Program-made: the position numbers and the translations under genes
The notes under the pieces: generated by a model
Database searches by the model: none
Told to the model about the DNA's origin: nothing
Seen by the model: only the letters and a program-made list of their open reading frames with translations
Assembly: GCA_964402505.1 (NCBI GenBank)
Contig: CAYOCP010000014.1
Coordinates: forward strand, 1-64,000
Direction of reading: 5' to 3'
DNA from: SLRI01 sp964402505
Lineage (GTDB): Bacteria; Pseudomonadota; Alphaproteobacteria; Geminicoccales; Geminicoccaceae
DNA length: 64,000 nt
In this document: positions 27,813-36,732 of the stretch, piece after piece
Position numbering within the stretch: the stretch's first letter is position 1
Layout: each line of letters begins with the position of its first letter

Positions 27813-28312
27813 TTGACGATGCGCAGAGACGCCGGCTCGGGCCCGCCGTCTTCCTCCTGGTCCTGGCTCTCGATCTCCTGACCAAGCAATGGGCGCTCGC
27901 GGCGCTGGGCGATCAGGGCTTCGTCGAGGTCACGGGCTTCTTCAACCTCGTCCTGGTCTGGAACCGGGGCGTCAGCTTCGGCATGTTCCAGGCGGGCGGC
28001 GAGGCGGGCCGGTGGCTGCTCGTCCTCATGGCGCTGATCGTCTCGATCGTGCTGGTCATCTGGCTCCGGCGCGAGCGGCGGGTGCTGCCGCGCCTCGCCA
28101 TCTGGCTGATCCTCGCCGGTGCGCTCGGCAACGTCGTCGATCGGGTACGCTTCGGTGCCGTGGTCGACTTTCTCGATTTCCATGCCTTCGGCTACCATTG
28201 GCCGGCCTTCAACGTCGCCGACAGCGCCATCGTCGTCGGTGCGGCGCTCCTGGTGGGCGACAGCCTCCTCGGTGCCCGGGACGCGCGACCTGTCGAAGGG
28301 AGAAAGAAGTGA
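27809..28312 (+). CDS. lspA: Lipoprotein signal peptidase II
   Basis: A 167-residue inner-membrane aspartic peptidase that removes signal peptides from diacylated prolipoproteins. Four hydrophobic segments are visible. The catalytic aspartates are in GNVVDRVRFGAVVDF and NVADSAIV. There is no in-frame ATG or GTG at the expected position, so the best start is TTG at 27809, overlapping the ileS stop. The end overlaps the next gene (GTGA). Confidence 0.94.
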   Translation: MIDDAQRRRLGPAVFLLVLALDLLTKQWALAALGDQGFVEVTGFFNLVLVWNRGVSFGMFQAGGEAGRWLLVLMALIVSIVLVIWLRRERRVLPRLAIWLILAGALGNVVDRVRFGAVVDFLDFHAFGYHWPAFNVADSAIVVGAALLVGDSLLGARDARPVEGRKK

Positions 28313-28878
28313 CGCGAGCTCGCCTGCGGAACTGGATCGGCCTCGGCCTCGCCCTCGTGGCACTGGCCGGCTGCGGCAGCGGGACGCTGCAGGAGCGGCT
28401 CGGCATGGGCCGCCGGGCGCCGGACGAGTTCAAGGTCGTGCGCCGCCAGCCTCTGGTGCTGCCGCCGAGCTACAGCCTGCCGGAGCCGGGCACGCCGAGC
28501 CCGGCGCAGCAGCAGGGGACGGCATCGCTCGAGACCCAGGAGCTGCTGTTCGGCCAGCCGGCGCCCGAAAGGTCGCAGAGCCCGGCCGAGCAGGCGCTGG
28601 TGGCGGACCTGCCGGGCACGGTCCAGCCCGACATCCGCACCCTGCTCCTCGAGGAGAACACCGAGCTCACCCAGCTCGACGAGAGCCGCTTCCTCTTCAT
28701 CCTCGATTTCCAGCGGCGGCGCATGGTCGACAGCTCCGGCATCTACAAGCCGCTCGATCCCGAGGCCGAGGCGGCGCGGCTCGAGGCCGAGGGGCGAAGC
28801 CAGCGGGTCGTGACGCGGCGCCTGGGCACCACGGTGGTCGCGCCCGGCACCGCCACGACCGGCGGAGCCGAATCGTGA
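28309..28878 (+). CDS. DUF3035-family lipoprotein
   Basis: A 189-residue lipoprotein with a short signal and lipobox LAGC (cysteine at about residue 23). The part after the lipobox, with RRAPDEFKVVRRQPLVLPPSYSLP, matches the pattern of DUF3035 proteins, which in alphaproteobacteria often sit between lspA and M16 peptidase genes. The remainder is Glu/Arg-rich and probably periplasmic. The function of the family is not known. The GTG start overlaps lspA, and the end overlaps the M16 gene (GTGA). Confidence 0.8.
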   Translation: MTRARLRNWIGLGLALVALAGCGSGTLQERLGMGRRAPDEFKVVRRQPLVLPPSYSLPEPGTPSPAQQQGTASLETQELLFGQPAPERSQSPAEQALVADLPGTVQPDIRTLLLEENTELTQLDESRFLFILDFQRRRMVDSSGIYKPLDPEAEAARLEAEGRSQRVVTRRLGTTVVAPGTATTGGAES

Positions 28879-30191
28879 AGGCGGTGCCGTCCGGCATGTT
28901 CCACCCCGAGGCCTTCACGCTCGGGAACGGCATGCAGGTGGTGGTCATCGAGAACCACAGGGCACCCGTCGTCTCGCACTGGGTCTGGTACGAGGTCGGC
29001 ACGGCCGACAGCCCGCCCGGCAAGTCCGGCCTGCCGCATTTCCTCGAGCACCTGATGTTCAAGGGCACCGCCACCGTGCCGCCCGGCGAGTTCTCGAGGA
29101 TCGTCGCCCGTCACGGCGGCAACGACAACGCCATGACGTCGAGCGACTTCACCGCCTATTTCCAGAACATCGCCAAGGACCGATTGGCGATGGTGATGGA
29201 GATGGAGGCCGACCGCATGGCCAATCTCCGGCTGGACGAGGCGCACGTCCTGGCCGAGCGCGACGTCATCCTCGAGGAGCGCAGCTCGCGCGTCGACAAC
29301 CAGCCCATGGCGATGCTCGGCGAGCAGCTCGACGCGGCGCAGTTCCTGAACCACCCCTACAGGCTGCCCATCATCGGCTGGCACCACGAGATCGCGAGCT
29401 ACACGCGCGAGGACGCGCTCGCCTTCTATGCCACCTGGTATGCGCCCAACAACGCCATCCTGGTGGTCGCCGGCGACGTCACGGCCGATGAGCTCCGCCC
29501 GCTCGCGGAGCGGAGCTACGGCCGGGTGCCGGCGCATCCGACGCCCGAGCGCGCGCGCCTCGTCGAGCCGCCGCAGCTCGCCGAGCGGCGCATCGAGCTC
29601 CGCCACGAGCGGGTCGAGCAGCCGAGTCTCGTGCGCTCCTATCTGGCGCCGAGCCACGCCACCGCGGCGCCGGGCCGGGCGCACGCGCTCGAGGTCCTGG
29701 CCGAGCTTCTGGGCGGCGGCGGCACCAGCCGGCTCTACCGCAGCATCGCCGTCGACCAGGCGCTGGCCTCGGGCATCGGCGCCTATTATCGCGGCACCAG
29801 CCTCGATGCGACGGCCTTTCGCCTCTATGCGAGCCCGCGCGGCGAGGTCGATCTCGATGCCCTCGAGGCGGCCATCGACGGCGAGATCGAGAAGCTGCTC
29901 GAGGGCGGCGTGACCGCGGCCGAGGTCGAGCGGATCAAGGCGCGGCTGATCGCCGAATCGGTCTACGCCCGGGACAGCCTGACCATGGCCGTGCGCGTCT
30001 TCGGCAGCGCCTTGACCACGGGCTCCAAAATCGAGGATGTCGAGAGCTGGCCAAAACGCATCGCCGCCGTGACCGAGGAAGAGGTGGAGGAGGCGGCGAG
30101 GGAGCTCTTCGACCGTGGCCGATCGGTGACCGGCCGCCTGCGGCCGGCCGAGGGGAAGGGTCGAATGGCGATTGGCGGAGAAACGGGATGA
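28875..30191 (+). CDS. M16 family zinc peptidase, catalytic subunit
   Basis: A 438-residue pitrilysin/mitochondrial-processing-type protease. The inverted zinc motif HFLEH (in SGLPHFLEHLMFKGT) and a downstream acidic zinc-ligand region (ADRMANLRLDEAHVLAERDV) are present. The start is GTG, overlapping the lipoprotein stop. The neighbouring gene encodes a second M16 protein without the zinc motif, so the two probably form the active/inactive heterodimer known in this family. No signal peptide is evident at this start. Confidence 0.9.
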   Translation: MKAVPSGMFHPEAFTLGNGMQVVVIENHRAPVVSHWVWYEVGTADSPPGKSGLPHFLEHLMFKGTATVPPGEFSRIVARHGGNDNAMTSSDFTAYFQNIAKDRLAMVMEMEADRMANLRLDEAHVLAERDVILEERSSRVDNQPMAMLGEQLDAAQFLNHPYRLPIIGWHHEIASYTREDALAFYATWYAPNNAILVVAGDVTADELRPLAERSYGRVPAHPTPERARLVEPPQLAERRIELRHERVEQPSLVRSYLAPSHATAAPGRAHALEVLAELLGGGGTSRLYRSIAVDQALASGIGAYYRGTSLDATAFRLYASPRGEVDLDALEAAIDGEIEKLLEGGVTAAEVERIKARLIAESVYARDSLTMAVRVFGSALTTGSKIEDVESWPKRIAAVTEEEVEEAARELFDRGRSVTGRLRPAEGKGRMAIGGETG

Positions 30192-30197
30192 GCTGCC

Positions 30198-31526
30198 TTG
30201 TCTGATCCGACGAGCAAGACCGCGCCGCCGCCCGCCACCGCCGCGGTCGAGCGGGTCCTGACCCCGGGCGGGCTCGAGGCCTGGCTCGTCAACGCGCCGA
30301 GCGTGCCGCTCATCGCTCTCGCCTTCAGCTTTCGGGGCGGGGCCGCCGCCGATCCGGCGGGCCGGGAAGGTCTGAGCCGCATGGTCGCCGGCCTGCTCGA
30401 CGAGGGTGCCGGCGGGCTCGACAGCCTCGCCTTTCGCACCGAGCTCGAGGACCGGGCGATCCGCCTGCATTTCACCGGCGAGCGGGACGCGCTCGGCGGC
30501 CATCTCGCGACCCTGAACGAGAACCGCGGCCGCGCCTTCGAGCTCCTGCGTCTCGCTCTGGCCGAGCCGCGCTTCGACGCCGAGCCGGTCGAGCGCGTCC
30601 GCCAGCAGATCGTGAGCGACCTGCAGCGCCGCCGCACCGACCCCGGCACGGTCGCCCGCCTCGCCTGGTTCGAGAGAGCCTTTTCCGATCACCCTTACGG
30701 CCGGCCGGCGTCCGGCACGATCGAGGCCGTCCGCGCCATCGAGGTCGAGGCCCTTCGAGCCTATGTCCGAGAGCGCTTCGCCCGGGACAACCTCGTCATC
30801 GGCGTCGCCGGCGACATCACGGGCGCCGAGCTGGCGCCGCTGCTGGATGAGGCCTTCGCGCATCTGCCGGCGAGAGCCATCCTGCCGAGGCTCCAGGAGG
30901 CCGTGCCCGCGACCGGCCGGACCTTCGTCACCCGGATGAAGATTCCGCAGAGCGTCGTCACCTTCGGCCTGCCCGGCATCCCGCGCGACGATACGGACTA
31001 CCACGCCGCCTATATCGCCAACTACATCCTGGGCGGCGGCGGGTTCGCCTCCCGGCTGCTCGAGGAGGTGCGCGAGAAGCGCGGGCTCGCCTACTCGGTC
31101 CATTCGCATCTCGCCGACAGCCGGCTGGCACCGCTCTGGATGGGCGGGGTCGCCACCCGCAACGACCAGGTGGCGCAGTCGATCGGGGTGATAAGGGGAG
31201 AGCTCCGGCGGATGGCCGAAGGCGATATCGGCGAGGCGGATCTGAAGAACGCGCAGACCTACCTCACCGGCTCCTTTCCCCTGCGCTTCACCAGCAACGA
31301 GGGTGTGGCGCGCATGCTGGCCGGCATGCAGGTCTTCGATCTCGGCATCGACTACATCGATCGCCGCAACGCCCTGATCGAGGCGGTGGGGCTCGCCGAC
31401 GTGGCCCGGGTGAGCAGCCGCCTCTTCGCGGGCGAGCCGCTCTTCTCCGTGGTCGGCGATCCGCTCGGCCTCGGCGATGCCGAAAGCGGGCCCGCTCCGG
31501 CAGAAGGTCATGACGACACGGGCTGA
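30198..31526 (+). CDS. M16 family protein, non-catalytic partner
   Basis: A 442-residue M16 protein. Where the partner has HFLEH, this one reads SRMVAGLLDEGAGG, so it lacks the zinc ligands and is likely inactive by itself. The C-terminal domain retains the EVREKRGLAYSVHSHL pattern, including the Arg-Gly-Leu-Ala-Tyr stretch used in substrate binding. The start is set at TTG 30198, as an ATG at 30188 is in another frame and closes at once. The 3' end overlaps mutL. Confidence 0.87.
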   Translation: MSDPTSKTAPPPATAAVERVLTPGGLEAWLVNAPSVPLIALAFSFRGGAAADPAGREGLSRMVAGLLDEGAGGLDSLAFRTELEDRAIRLHFTGERDALGGHLATLNENRGRAFELLRLALAEPRFDAEPVERVRQQIVSDLQRRRTDPGTVARLAWFERAFSDHPYGRPASGTIEAVRAIEVEALRAYVRERFARDNLVIGVAGDITGAELAPLLDEAFAHLPARAILPRLQEAVPATGRTFVTRMKIPQSVVTFGLPGIPRDDTDYHAAYIANYILGGGGFASRLLEEVREKRGLAYSVHSHLADSRLAPLWMGGVATRNDQVAQSIGVIRGELRRMAEGDIGEADLKNAQTYLTGSFPLRFTSNEGVARMLAGMQVFDLGIDYIDRRNALIEAVGLADVARVSSRLFAGEPLFSVVGDPLGLGDAESGPAPAEGHDDTG

Positions 31527-33327
31527 GAGCGACGGGGAGGCGCCGCGCATCCGCCGCCTGCCTTCGGGCCTCGTCGATCGCATCGCCGCGGGCGAGGTGG
31601 TCGAGCGACCGGCCTCGGCCGTCAAAGAGCTGGTCGAGAACGCCGTCGATGCCGGTGCCGGCCGCATCCGCGTGACGCTCGAGGAGGCCGGCCGGCGCGC
31701 GATCACGGTCGAGGACGACGGCTCGGGCATGAGCCGGGAAGAGCTTCGCCTCGCCGTCGAGCGGCACGCCACCTCGAAGCTCGCGGACGAGCAACTGATC
31801 GACATCAGGACCCTGGGCTTTCGCGGCGAGGCGCTGCCGTCGATCGCCTCGGTCAGCCGCTTCGCCCTGACCAGCCGCACCCGCCTCGAGCCACATGGCT
31901 GGCGCCTCGCCGGCGCCGGCGGCCGCCTGGGCGAGACTGTGCCGGCCGCGGCCCCGCCCGGCACCCGGGTCGAGGTCCAGGATCTGTTCTTCAATACACC
32001 CGCCCGGCTGAAGTTCCTGAAGTCCGAGCGCCGCGAGCTCGAGCTCGCGCGCGAGATCGTCGAGCGCCTCGCCCTGGCGCATCCCGAGGTCGGGTTTCGC
32101 CTCGATGCCGGCGGCCGGCGCCTTCTGGATCTCGCACCCGCCGACCACGACGCGCGCATGACCGCGCTCCTCGGCCGGGCCGTGGTCGAGAACGCCATCG
32201 AGATCCTGGCCGAGCGCGACGGCATGCGGCTCTTCGGCCTCGCCGTCCTGCCGACCCTGAGCCGCAACCACGGGCGCGACCAGCATCTCGTGGTCAACGG
32301 CCGGCCGGTGCAGGACCGGCTGCTCAAGGGGGCGCTGCGCGCCGCCTATGCCGATCTCCTGCCGACCGGCCGCCAGCCCGTCGCCGCCCTTTTCCTCGAG
32401 CTGCCGGTCGATGCCATCGACGTCAACGTGCATCCGACCAAGGCCGAGGTGCGCTTTCAGGACAGCGGCGGGGTGCGCGGGCTCCTGGTCGGGGCGCTCA
32501 AGCGGGCGCTCGCCGAGCACGGTCATCGCAGCAGCACGACGACGGGTGTCGCGGCCCTCGGCCGGTTCACCCACGCGGGATCGGCGTCGGGAGCCGGGGC
32601 GACCTTCGGGACCGGCTGGGCGCCCGCCCCGGGGCTTGCCGAGACGGCGCATCACTACCAGGCGCCGCCCGGGCTCGATGTGGGCCCGCCCAGCATGCGG
32701 TCCGGCATGCGGCATGAGGACGCGCCCGACGCGGCCGAGGCGGCCGATTACCCCCTCGGTGCCGCCTGCGCGCAGGTCCACGAGACCTATATCGTGACGC
32801 AGACGCGGGACGGCATCGTCATCGTCGACCAGCACGCGGCCCACGAGCGGCTGGTCTACGAGCGGCTGAAGGATGCGCTCGCCGCGGGCGGGGTGGCGCG
32901 CCAGGCGCTGCTGATCCCTGAGGTGGTGACGGTCGATGCCGGCACGCGCGAGCTGCTGCTCGAGCGGGCGAGCGACCTCCTGTCGCTCGGCCTCGCCCTC
33001 GAGCCCTTCGGGGCGGACGCGGTCCTTGTCCGCGAGACCCCGGCCTTGATCGGTGCGGCCGCCCTCGGCACGTTGCTGCACGACATCGCCGGCGACCTCA
33101 GGAGCCTCGATCAGGCGCTGCCGCTCGAGGAGGCGCTCTTGCGGGTGGTAGCGCGGGCCGCCTGCCACGGCAGCGTGCGCGCCGGCCGCCGGCTGACCCC
33201 GGCGGAGATGAACGCGCTGCTGCGCGACATGGAGCGAACGCCGCATTCCGGGCAGTGCATCCACGGCCGGCCGACCTCGATCGCCCTCGGCAAGGCGGAT
33301 ATCGAGCGCCTGTTCGGCCGCCGCTGA
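31510..33327 (+). CDS. mutL: DNA mismatch repair protein MutL
   Basis: A 605-residue GHKL ATPase linking MutS mismatch recognition to strand removal. The N-terminal ATPase shows IAAGEVVERPASAVKELVEN, DDGSGM and TLGFRGEALPSIASV, then the transducer domain with NGRPVQD. A Gly/Pro/Ala-rich linker (about 345-410) leads to the dimerisation domain with DQHAAHERLVYE and CHGSVRAGRRL. ATG 31510 is chosen; ATG 31477 is possible. It overlaps the M16 gene by 17 nt. Confidence 0.95.
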   Translation: MTTRAESDGEAPRIRRLPSGLVDRIAAGEVVERPASAVKELVENAVDAGAGRIRVTLEEAGRRAITVEDDGSGMSREELRLAVERHATSKLADEQLIDIRTLGFRGEALPSIASVSRFALTSRTRLEPHGWRLAGAGGRLGETVPAAAPPGTRVEVQDLFFNTPARLKFLKSERRELELAREIVERLALAHPEVGFRLDAGGRRLLDLAPADHDARMTALLGRAVVENAIEILAERDGMRLFGLAVLPTLSRNHGRDQHLVVNGRPVQDRLLKGALRAAYADLLPTGRQPVAALFLELPVDAIDVNVHPTKAEVRFQDSGGVRGLLVGALKRALAEHGHRSSTTTGVAALGRFTHAGSASGAGATFGTGWAPAPGLAETAHHYQAPPGLDVGPPSMRSGMRHEDAPDAAEAADYPLGAACAQVHETYIVTQTRDGIVIVDQHAAHERLVYERLKDALAAGGVARQALLIPEVVTVDAGTRELLLERASDLLSLGLALEPFGADAVLVRETPALIGAAALGTLLHDIAGDLRSLDQALPLEEALLRVVARAACHGSVRAGRRLTPAEMNALLRDMERTPHSGQCIHGRPTSIALGKADIERLFGRR

Positions 33328-33413
33328 ACGCCGCAGGCGGTGCCGAAGCGGCTGGCCGCAAGCGACCTTCTTGGCTAGAATCGACGGGCTAATCGGCCAA
33401 GGACGGAGCCCCG

Positions 33414-33755
33414 ATGACCTACGTTGTCACCGAAGCCTGCATCAAGTGCAAGTACATGGATTGTGTCGAGGTCTGCCCCGTGGACTGCTTCTACGAGGGC
33501 GAGACGATGCTTGTCATCAACCCGGATGAATGCATCGATTGCGGGGTCTGCGAGCCCGAATGCCCGGCCGAGGCGATCCTCCCCGACACGGAGAGCGAAG
33601 CGGAGAAGTGGCTGGAGCTCAACCGCGAGTACTCGACCGGTCCCTGGCCGAACATCACCCGCAAGGGCGAGGAGCCGGCGGATGCCGACGAGCACAAGGA
33701 CGAGAAGAACAAGTACGAAAAGTACTTCAGCCCCAATCCGGGCAGCGGCAGCTAG
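33414..33755 (+). CDS. fdxA: Seven-iron ferredoxin
   Basis: A 113-residue ferredoxin of the FdxA type (one 3Fe-4S and one 4Fe-4S cluster). Cysteines in the first part are C9, C12, C17, C21 and C25, and in the second part C40, C43, C46 and C50 (CIDCGVCEPECP). Residues after 58 form the usual acidic and Lys-rich extension of alphaproteobacterial FdxA (WLELNREYSTGPWPNIT). It stands alone, followed by a 248-nt leader region before carD. Confidence 0.95.
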   Translation: MTYVVTEACIKCKYMDCVEVCPVDCFYEGETMLVINPDECIDCGVCEPECPAEAILPDTESEAEKWLELNREYSTGPWPNITRKGEEPADADEHKDEKNKYEKYFSPNPGSGS

Positions 33756-33895
33756 CAGGCCGCCCCACCGTCGCGCCGCCACACCAATGTGGCATTTGAG
33801 ACGAATTTGTGATAAAGAACACAAGCTGCGTTGGATAGCGGGGGATCAACAACCTCGATAACCGGCCTTCGGCCCCACGATCGGACACGCGTACC

Positions 33896-33920
33896 GCGCC
33901 ACCTGACTGAAAGGTGGCGC
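33896..33920 (+). promoter_or_regulatory. Hairpin in the leader of the carD-family gene
   Basis: A perfect 9-bp stem (GCGCCACCT at 33896-33904 and AGGTGGCGC at 33912-33920) encloses a 7-nt loop GACTGAA. It lies 84 nt before the carD start codon. The sequence after it (CTTCGCCTTCG) has no T-run, so it is not a clear intrinsic terminator. It may terminate fdxA transcripts weakly, protect a 3' end or act in the carD leader. Confidence 0.45.
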
Positions 33921-34003
33921 CTTCGCCTTCGTGCCTCGTCTCGGAGTCAAGGACGGTTGCATTCGCGCCGCAGGGGCACCACCGTTAGTGGAGAATCAAG
34001 TCG

Positions 34004-34507
34004 ATGGCAAGAGACCTCGCCTATGATGCCGGCGATTACATCGTCTACCCGAGCCATGGCGTCGGCCGCATCACCGGGATCGAGAAGCAGACGATCGCCG
34101 GGATCAACCTCGAGATGTATGTCGTCTCGTTCGAGAACGAGAAGCTGATCCTGCGCGTGCCGGTCGAGAAGGCACCCAATTCCGGCATGCGCAAGCTCAG
34201 CAGCCGCGAGAAGATCCAGTCCGCCCTGGATGCGCTGAAGATTCGCACCCGGCCGCGCCGCAACATCATGTGGAGCCGGCGCGCCCAGGAATATGAAGCG
34301 AAGATCAACTCGGGCGATCCGGTCTCCATCGCCGAGGTGGTGCGCGAGCTGCACCGCGCCGACGACACCGACCAGTCCTACAGCGAGCGGCAGATGTATC
34401 GGGCCGCCCTCGAGCGTCTGGCCCGCGAGGTGGCGGCGATCGATTCGGTCGACGAGACCGAGGCGACCAAGAAGCTCGAGAAGGTGCTGCTCGCCGCCGC
34501 CGCCTGA
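34004..34507 (+). CDS. CarD family transcriptional regulator
   Basis: A 167-residue protein of the CarD/CdnL/TRCF-RID family, which binds the RNA polymerase beta subunit and stabilises open promoter complexes, notably at rRNA promoters. The N-terminal Tudor-like interaction domain (about 8-65) includes DYIVYPSHGVGRITGIE; the C-terminal part is helical and basic (RTRPRRNIMWSRRAQEYEAK, then SERQMYRAALERLAREVAAI). A strong terminator follows at 34536. Confidence 0.93.
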   Translation: MARDLAYDAGDYIVYPSHGVGRITGIEKQTIAGINLEMYVVSFENEKLILRVPVEKAPNSGMRKLSSREKIQSALDALKIRTRPRRNIMWSRRAQEYEAKINSGDPVSIAEVVRELHRADDTDQSYSERQMYRAALERLAREVAAIDSVDETEATKKLEKVLLAAAA

Positions 34508-34535
34508 AGCGCCCCATCTCTCTTCCGGCGCGTCG

Positions 34536-34559
34536 AAGGGCCCCCTCTCGGGGGCCCTT
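34536..34559. terminator. Intrinsic terminator, probably bidirectional
   Basis: A 10-bp perfect stem (AAGGGCCCCC / GGGGGCCCTT) with a TCTC loop, followed on the + strand by a short T tract. It lies between the carD-family gene (+) and gshB (-), which converge on it, so it can serve both. Confidence 0.85.
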
Positions 34560-34570
34560 TCACGTCGCCT

Positions 34571-35542
34571 TCAGCTCACCCAGCGCCGCGCCGTCGGGCC
34601 GTTGGCGAGCCGTGTCTCGATCGCGTCCCAGATCTGCCGCTCGAGACACGCGTCGTCGAAACGGTCGATCTCCTGCAGACCGGTCGGCGAGGTGACGTTG
34701 ATCTCGGTCAGATAGTCGCCGATCACGTCGATGCCGCTGAAGACGAGGCCGTATTCCTCGAGCGCCGGGCCGATCGCCTCGCAGATCTCGAGATCGCGCC
34801 GCGTCAGGCTCGATTTCTCCGCGCGCCCGCCGACATGCATGTTGGCGCGCACGTCATGGGCCGGCGGCAGCCGGTTCACCGCCCCGGCGGGCTTGCCGTC
34901 GATCAGGATGATGCGCTTGTCGCCCAGGCGGATCTCCGGCAGGTAGCGCTGCACCATCAAGGGCTCGTTGAGGAAGCTCCGGAAGGTCTCGACGAGGCTC
35001 GCGAGATTGTTGTCGTCCTTCTTGATCAGAAAGACCCCCGCCCCGCCATTGCCGTAGAGCGGCTTGACGATGACATCGCCCTGCTCGGCGCGAAAGGCGT
35101 GGATCTCCTCGATGTCGTAGGAGATCAGGGTCGGCGGCATGAGCTCCGCGAACTGCGTGACGAAGAGCTTCTCGGGCGCGTTCCGGACCGAATGCGGGTC
35201 GTTGACGACGAGCGTTTCCGGGTGCACGCGGTCGAGCAGATGCGTGGCCGAGATGTAGGCCAGGTTGAAGGGCGGGTCCTGGCGCATCAGGACGACGTCG
35301 AGCGTGGCCAGGTCGATCACCTCGGCGGTGCCGAGGGTGGCATGATTGCCCTTCTCGCGCCGCACCTCCAACGGGCGCGCCCGGGCCAGGACCCGGCCCT
35401 GGCGGTAGCTCAGATGCCGGGGCTCGTAGTGGTAGAGGCCGTGGCCGCGGCGCTGCGCCTCGAGCGCCAGCACGAAGGTGCTGTCCGCGTCGATGTCGAT
35501 GGTCTCGATCGGGTCCATCTGGATGGCGACGGCGAGCGACAT
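34571..35542 (-). CDS. gshB: Glutathione synthetase
   Basis: A 323-residue ATP-grasp enzyme joining gamma-glutamylcysteine and glycine. Characteristic stretches are AIQMDPIETIDIDADST at the N-terminus, LMRQDPPFNLAYISATHLLD, DVIVKPLYGNGGAGVFLI (ATP-binding loop) and INVTSPTGLQEIDRF near the end. The ATG at 35542 gives the normal family length. It is divergent from the HIT gene. Confidence 0.96.
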   Translation of the reverse strand: MSLAVAIQMDPIETIDIDADSTFVLALEAQRRGHGLYHYEPRHLSYRQGRVLARARPLEVRREKGNHATLGTAEVIDLATLDVVLMRQDPPFNLAYISATHLLDRVHPETLVVNDPHSVRNAPEKLFVTQFAELMPPTLISYDIEEIHAFRAEQGDVIVKPLYGNGGAGVFLIKKDDNNLASLVETFRSFLNEPLMVQRYLPEIRLGDKRIILIDGKPAGAVNRLPPAHDVRANMHVGGRAEKSSLTRRDLEICEAIGPALEEYGLVFSGIDVIGDYLTEINVTSPTGLQEIDRFDDACLERQIWDAIETRLANGPTARRWVS

Positions 35543-35676
35543 GAGCGTGTCCCGAATGGTTGACCGACGGGTCGGGCATCCGTCTCTGCCAGTCCCGGCC
35601 CGCCTTGACAAGCAGCGGCCGGCCCGCCCAGGAACGGGGCCACCCCCGCGCGACCGTCCTGCCTGGAGCCTGCTGG

Positions 35677-36042
35677 ATGAGCTACGACGACACCAACATC
35701 TTCGCCCGCATCCTGCGCGGCGAGGTGCCCTGCAAGAAGGTCTACGAGGACGAGTGGGCGCTGGCCTTCGAGGACATCCGCCCGGCCGCCCCGGTGCACG
35801 TCCTGGTGATTCCCAAGGGTGCCTGGGTCTCGCTTCGCGATTTCAGCGCCGGTGCCCCGGATGAAGCCATCGCCGGCTTCTTCCGCGCCGTGGGCAAGGT
35901 CGCTGACAGGCTCGGCGTCGCCGAGAGCGGCTATCGCGTCCTCGCCAATCACGGCCCGGATTCGCACCAGGAAGTGCCGCATTTCCACGTCCACATCCTG
36001 GCCGGCCGGCCGCTCGGCCCGATGCTGGCGCCCTTGCGCTGA
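35677..36042 (+). CDS. HIT family nucleotide-binding protein
   Basis: A 121-residue histidine-triad hydrolase/transferase of the HinT type. The triad motif is HFHVHILAG with H102, H104 and H106; the N-terminal TNIFARILRGEVPCKKVYED is typical of HinT. Such proteins hydrolyse phosphoramidates of AMP such as lysyl-AMP. It is monocistronic and converges on the VanZ-like gene 8 nt downstream. Confidence 0.94.
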   Translation: MSYDDTNIFARILRGEVPCKKVYEDEWALAFEDIRPAAPVHVLVIPKGAWVSLRDFSAGAPDEAIAGFFRAVGKVADRLGVAESGYRVLANHGPDSHQEVPHFHVHILAGRPLGPMLAPLR

Positions 36043-36049
36043 GGCTGTC

Positions 36050-36424
36050 TCAGGCCGGCCGCGGGCGCCTTCCGAGGCAGGCGAGGCCGAGCCAGGAGGC
36101 GCCCGTGCCGGCGACCACGCCTGTGATGTTGGCGAGCATGTCGGCGGCCTCCACCGTCCGGCTCGGCACCAGCCCCTGCGCCAGCTCGAGGCCCACCGCC
36201 GCCAGAAGGCAGAGGGCGCCGGTGGCGAGGAGCTGCCCGCCGCTGCGGCAGAAGCCGAGCATGGCGAAGCTGATGACCAGAAAGCCGGTGAAGTGGACGA
36301 GCTTGTCCGACTGGCCGGCGAGGTCGGGCGGCGACGGGGAGAGCATCGCCCAGACGATCAGCGCCCAGGCGCCGACCCAGAGTGCCAGTGCGGCGGCGCG
36401 CAGGCCGCTGTTGTCCCGGAACAT
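36050..36424 (-). CDS. VanZ family membrane protein
   Basis: A 124-residue membrane protein with about four hydrophobic segments. Family-type features are DKLVHFTGFLVISFAML and the GLELAQGLVPSRTVEAADML stretch, where Glu, Gln and Asp lie next to a membrane helix as in VanZ-like proteins. Function is unknown for most of the family. The ATG at 36424 is 23 nt downstream of the small lipoprotein gene, so the two probably share a transcript. Confidence 0.8.
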   Translation of the reverse strand: MFRDNSGLRAAALALWVGAWALIVWAMLSPSPPDLAGQSDKLVHFTGFLVISFAMLGFCRSGGQLLATGALCLLAAVGLELAQGLVPSRTVEAADMLANITGVVAGTGASWLGLACLGRRPRPA

Positions 36425-36447
36425 GAAGGAGATCTCGCGGATAGCGT

Positions 36448-36585
36448 CTACTGGTACTTGTTGCGCTCCTTGAGCCAGGTCTCGGTGTTGGTGCCGTCCG
36501 GCAGCTGGATGGCGCAGGCGCCGAGCGCCACGCTGCCGAGGACGAGCAGGGAGATCAGGAGGAACGGCTTCAGGGCGCGAGGCAT
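36448..36585 (-). CDS. Small lipoprotein (45 residues)
   Basis: A short gene encoding 45 residues. It begins MPRALKPFLLISLLVLG and has the lipobox LGAC, with the cysteine at residue 24. The mature part is only 22 residues and ends WLKERNKYQ. The ATG at 36585 follows AAGGGATT, a good ribosome-binding site. The basic start, hydrophobic core and lipobox make a chance reading frame unlikely. It sits just upstream of the VanZ-like gene. No family is recognised. Confidence 0.7.
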   Translation of the reverse strand: MPRALKPFLLISLLVLGSVALGACAIQLPDGTNTETWLKERNKYQ

Positions 36586-36732
36586 CGGTCAATCCCTTGG
36601 GGCGGGCGCATCGAGGAGGCACCCGGTCTCGATGGCCCGGGTGCTGGGCTCGTGCGACGATCACTAGCGGGCCGATCGGCCACAGGTCAATCGGCGCGCC
36701 CTGCCGCCACGGGCGAAATGGCGATCTCCCCT

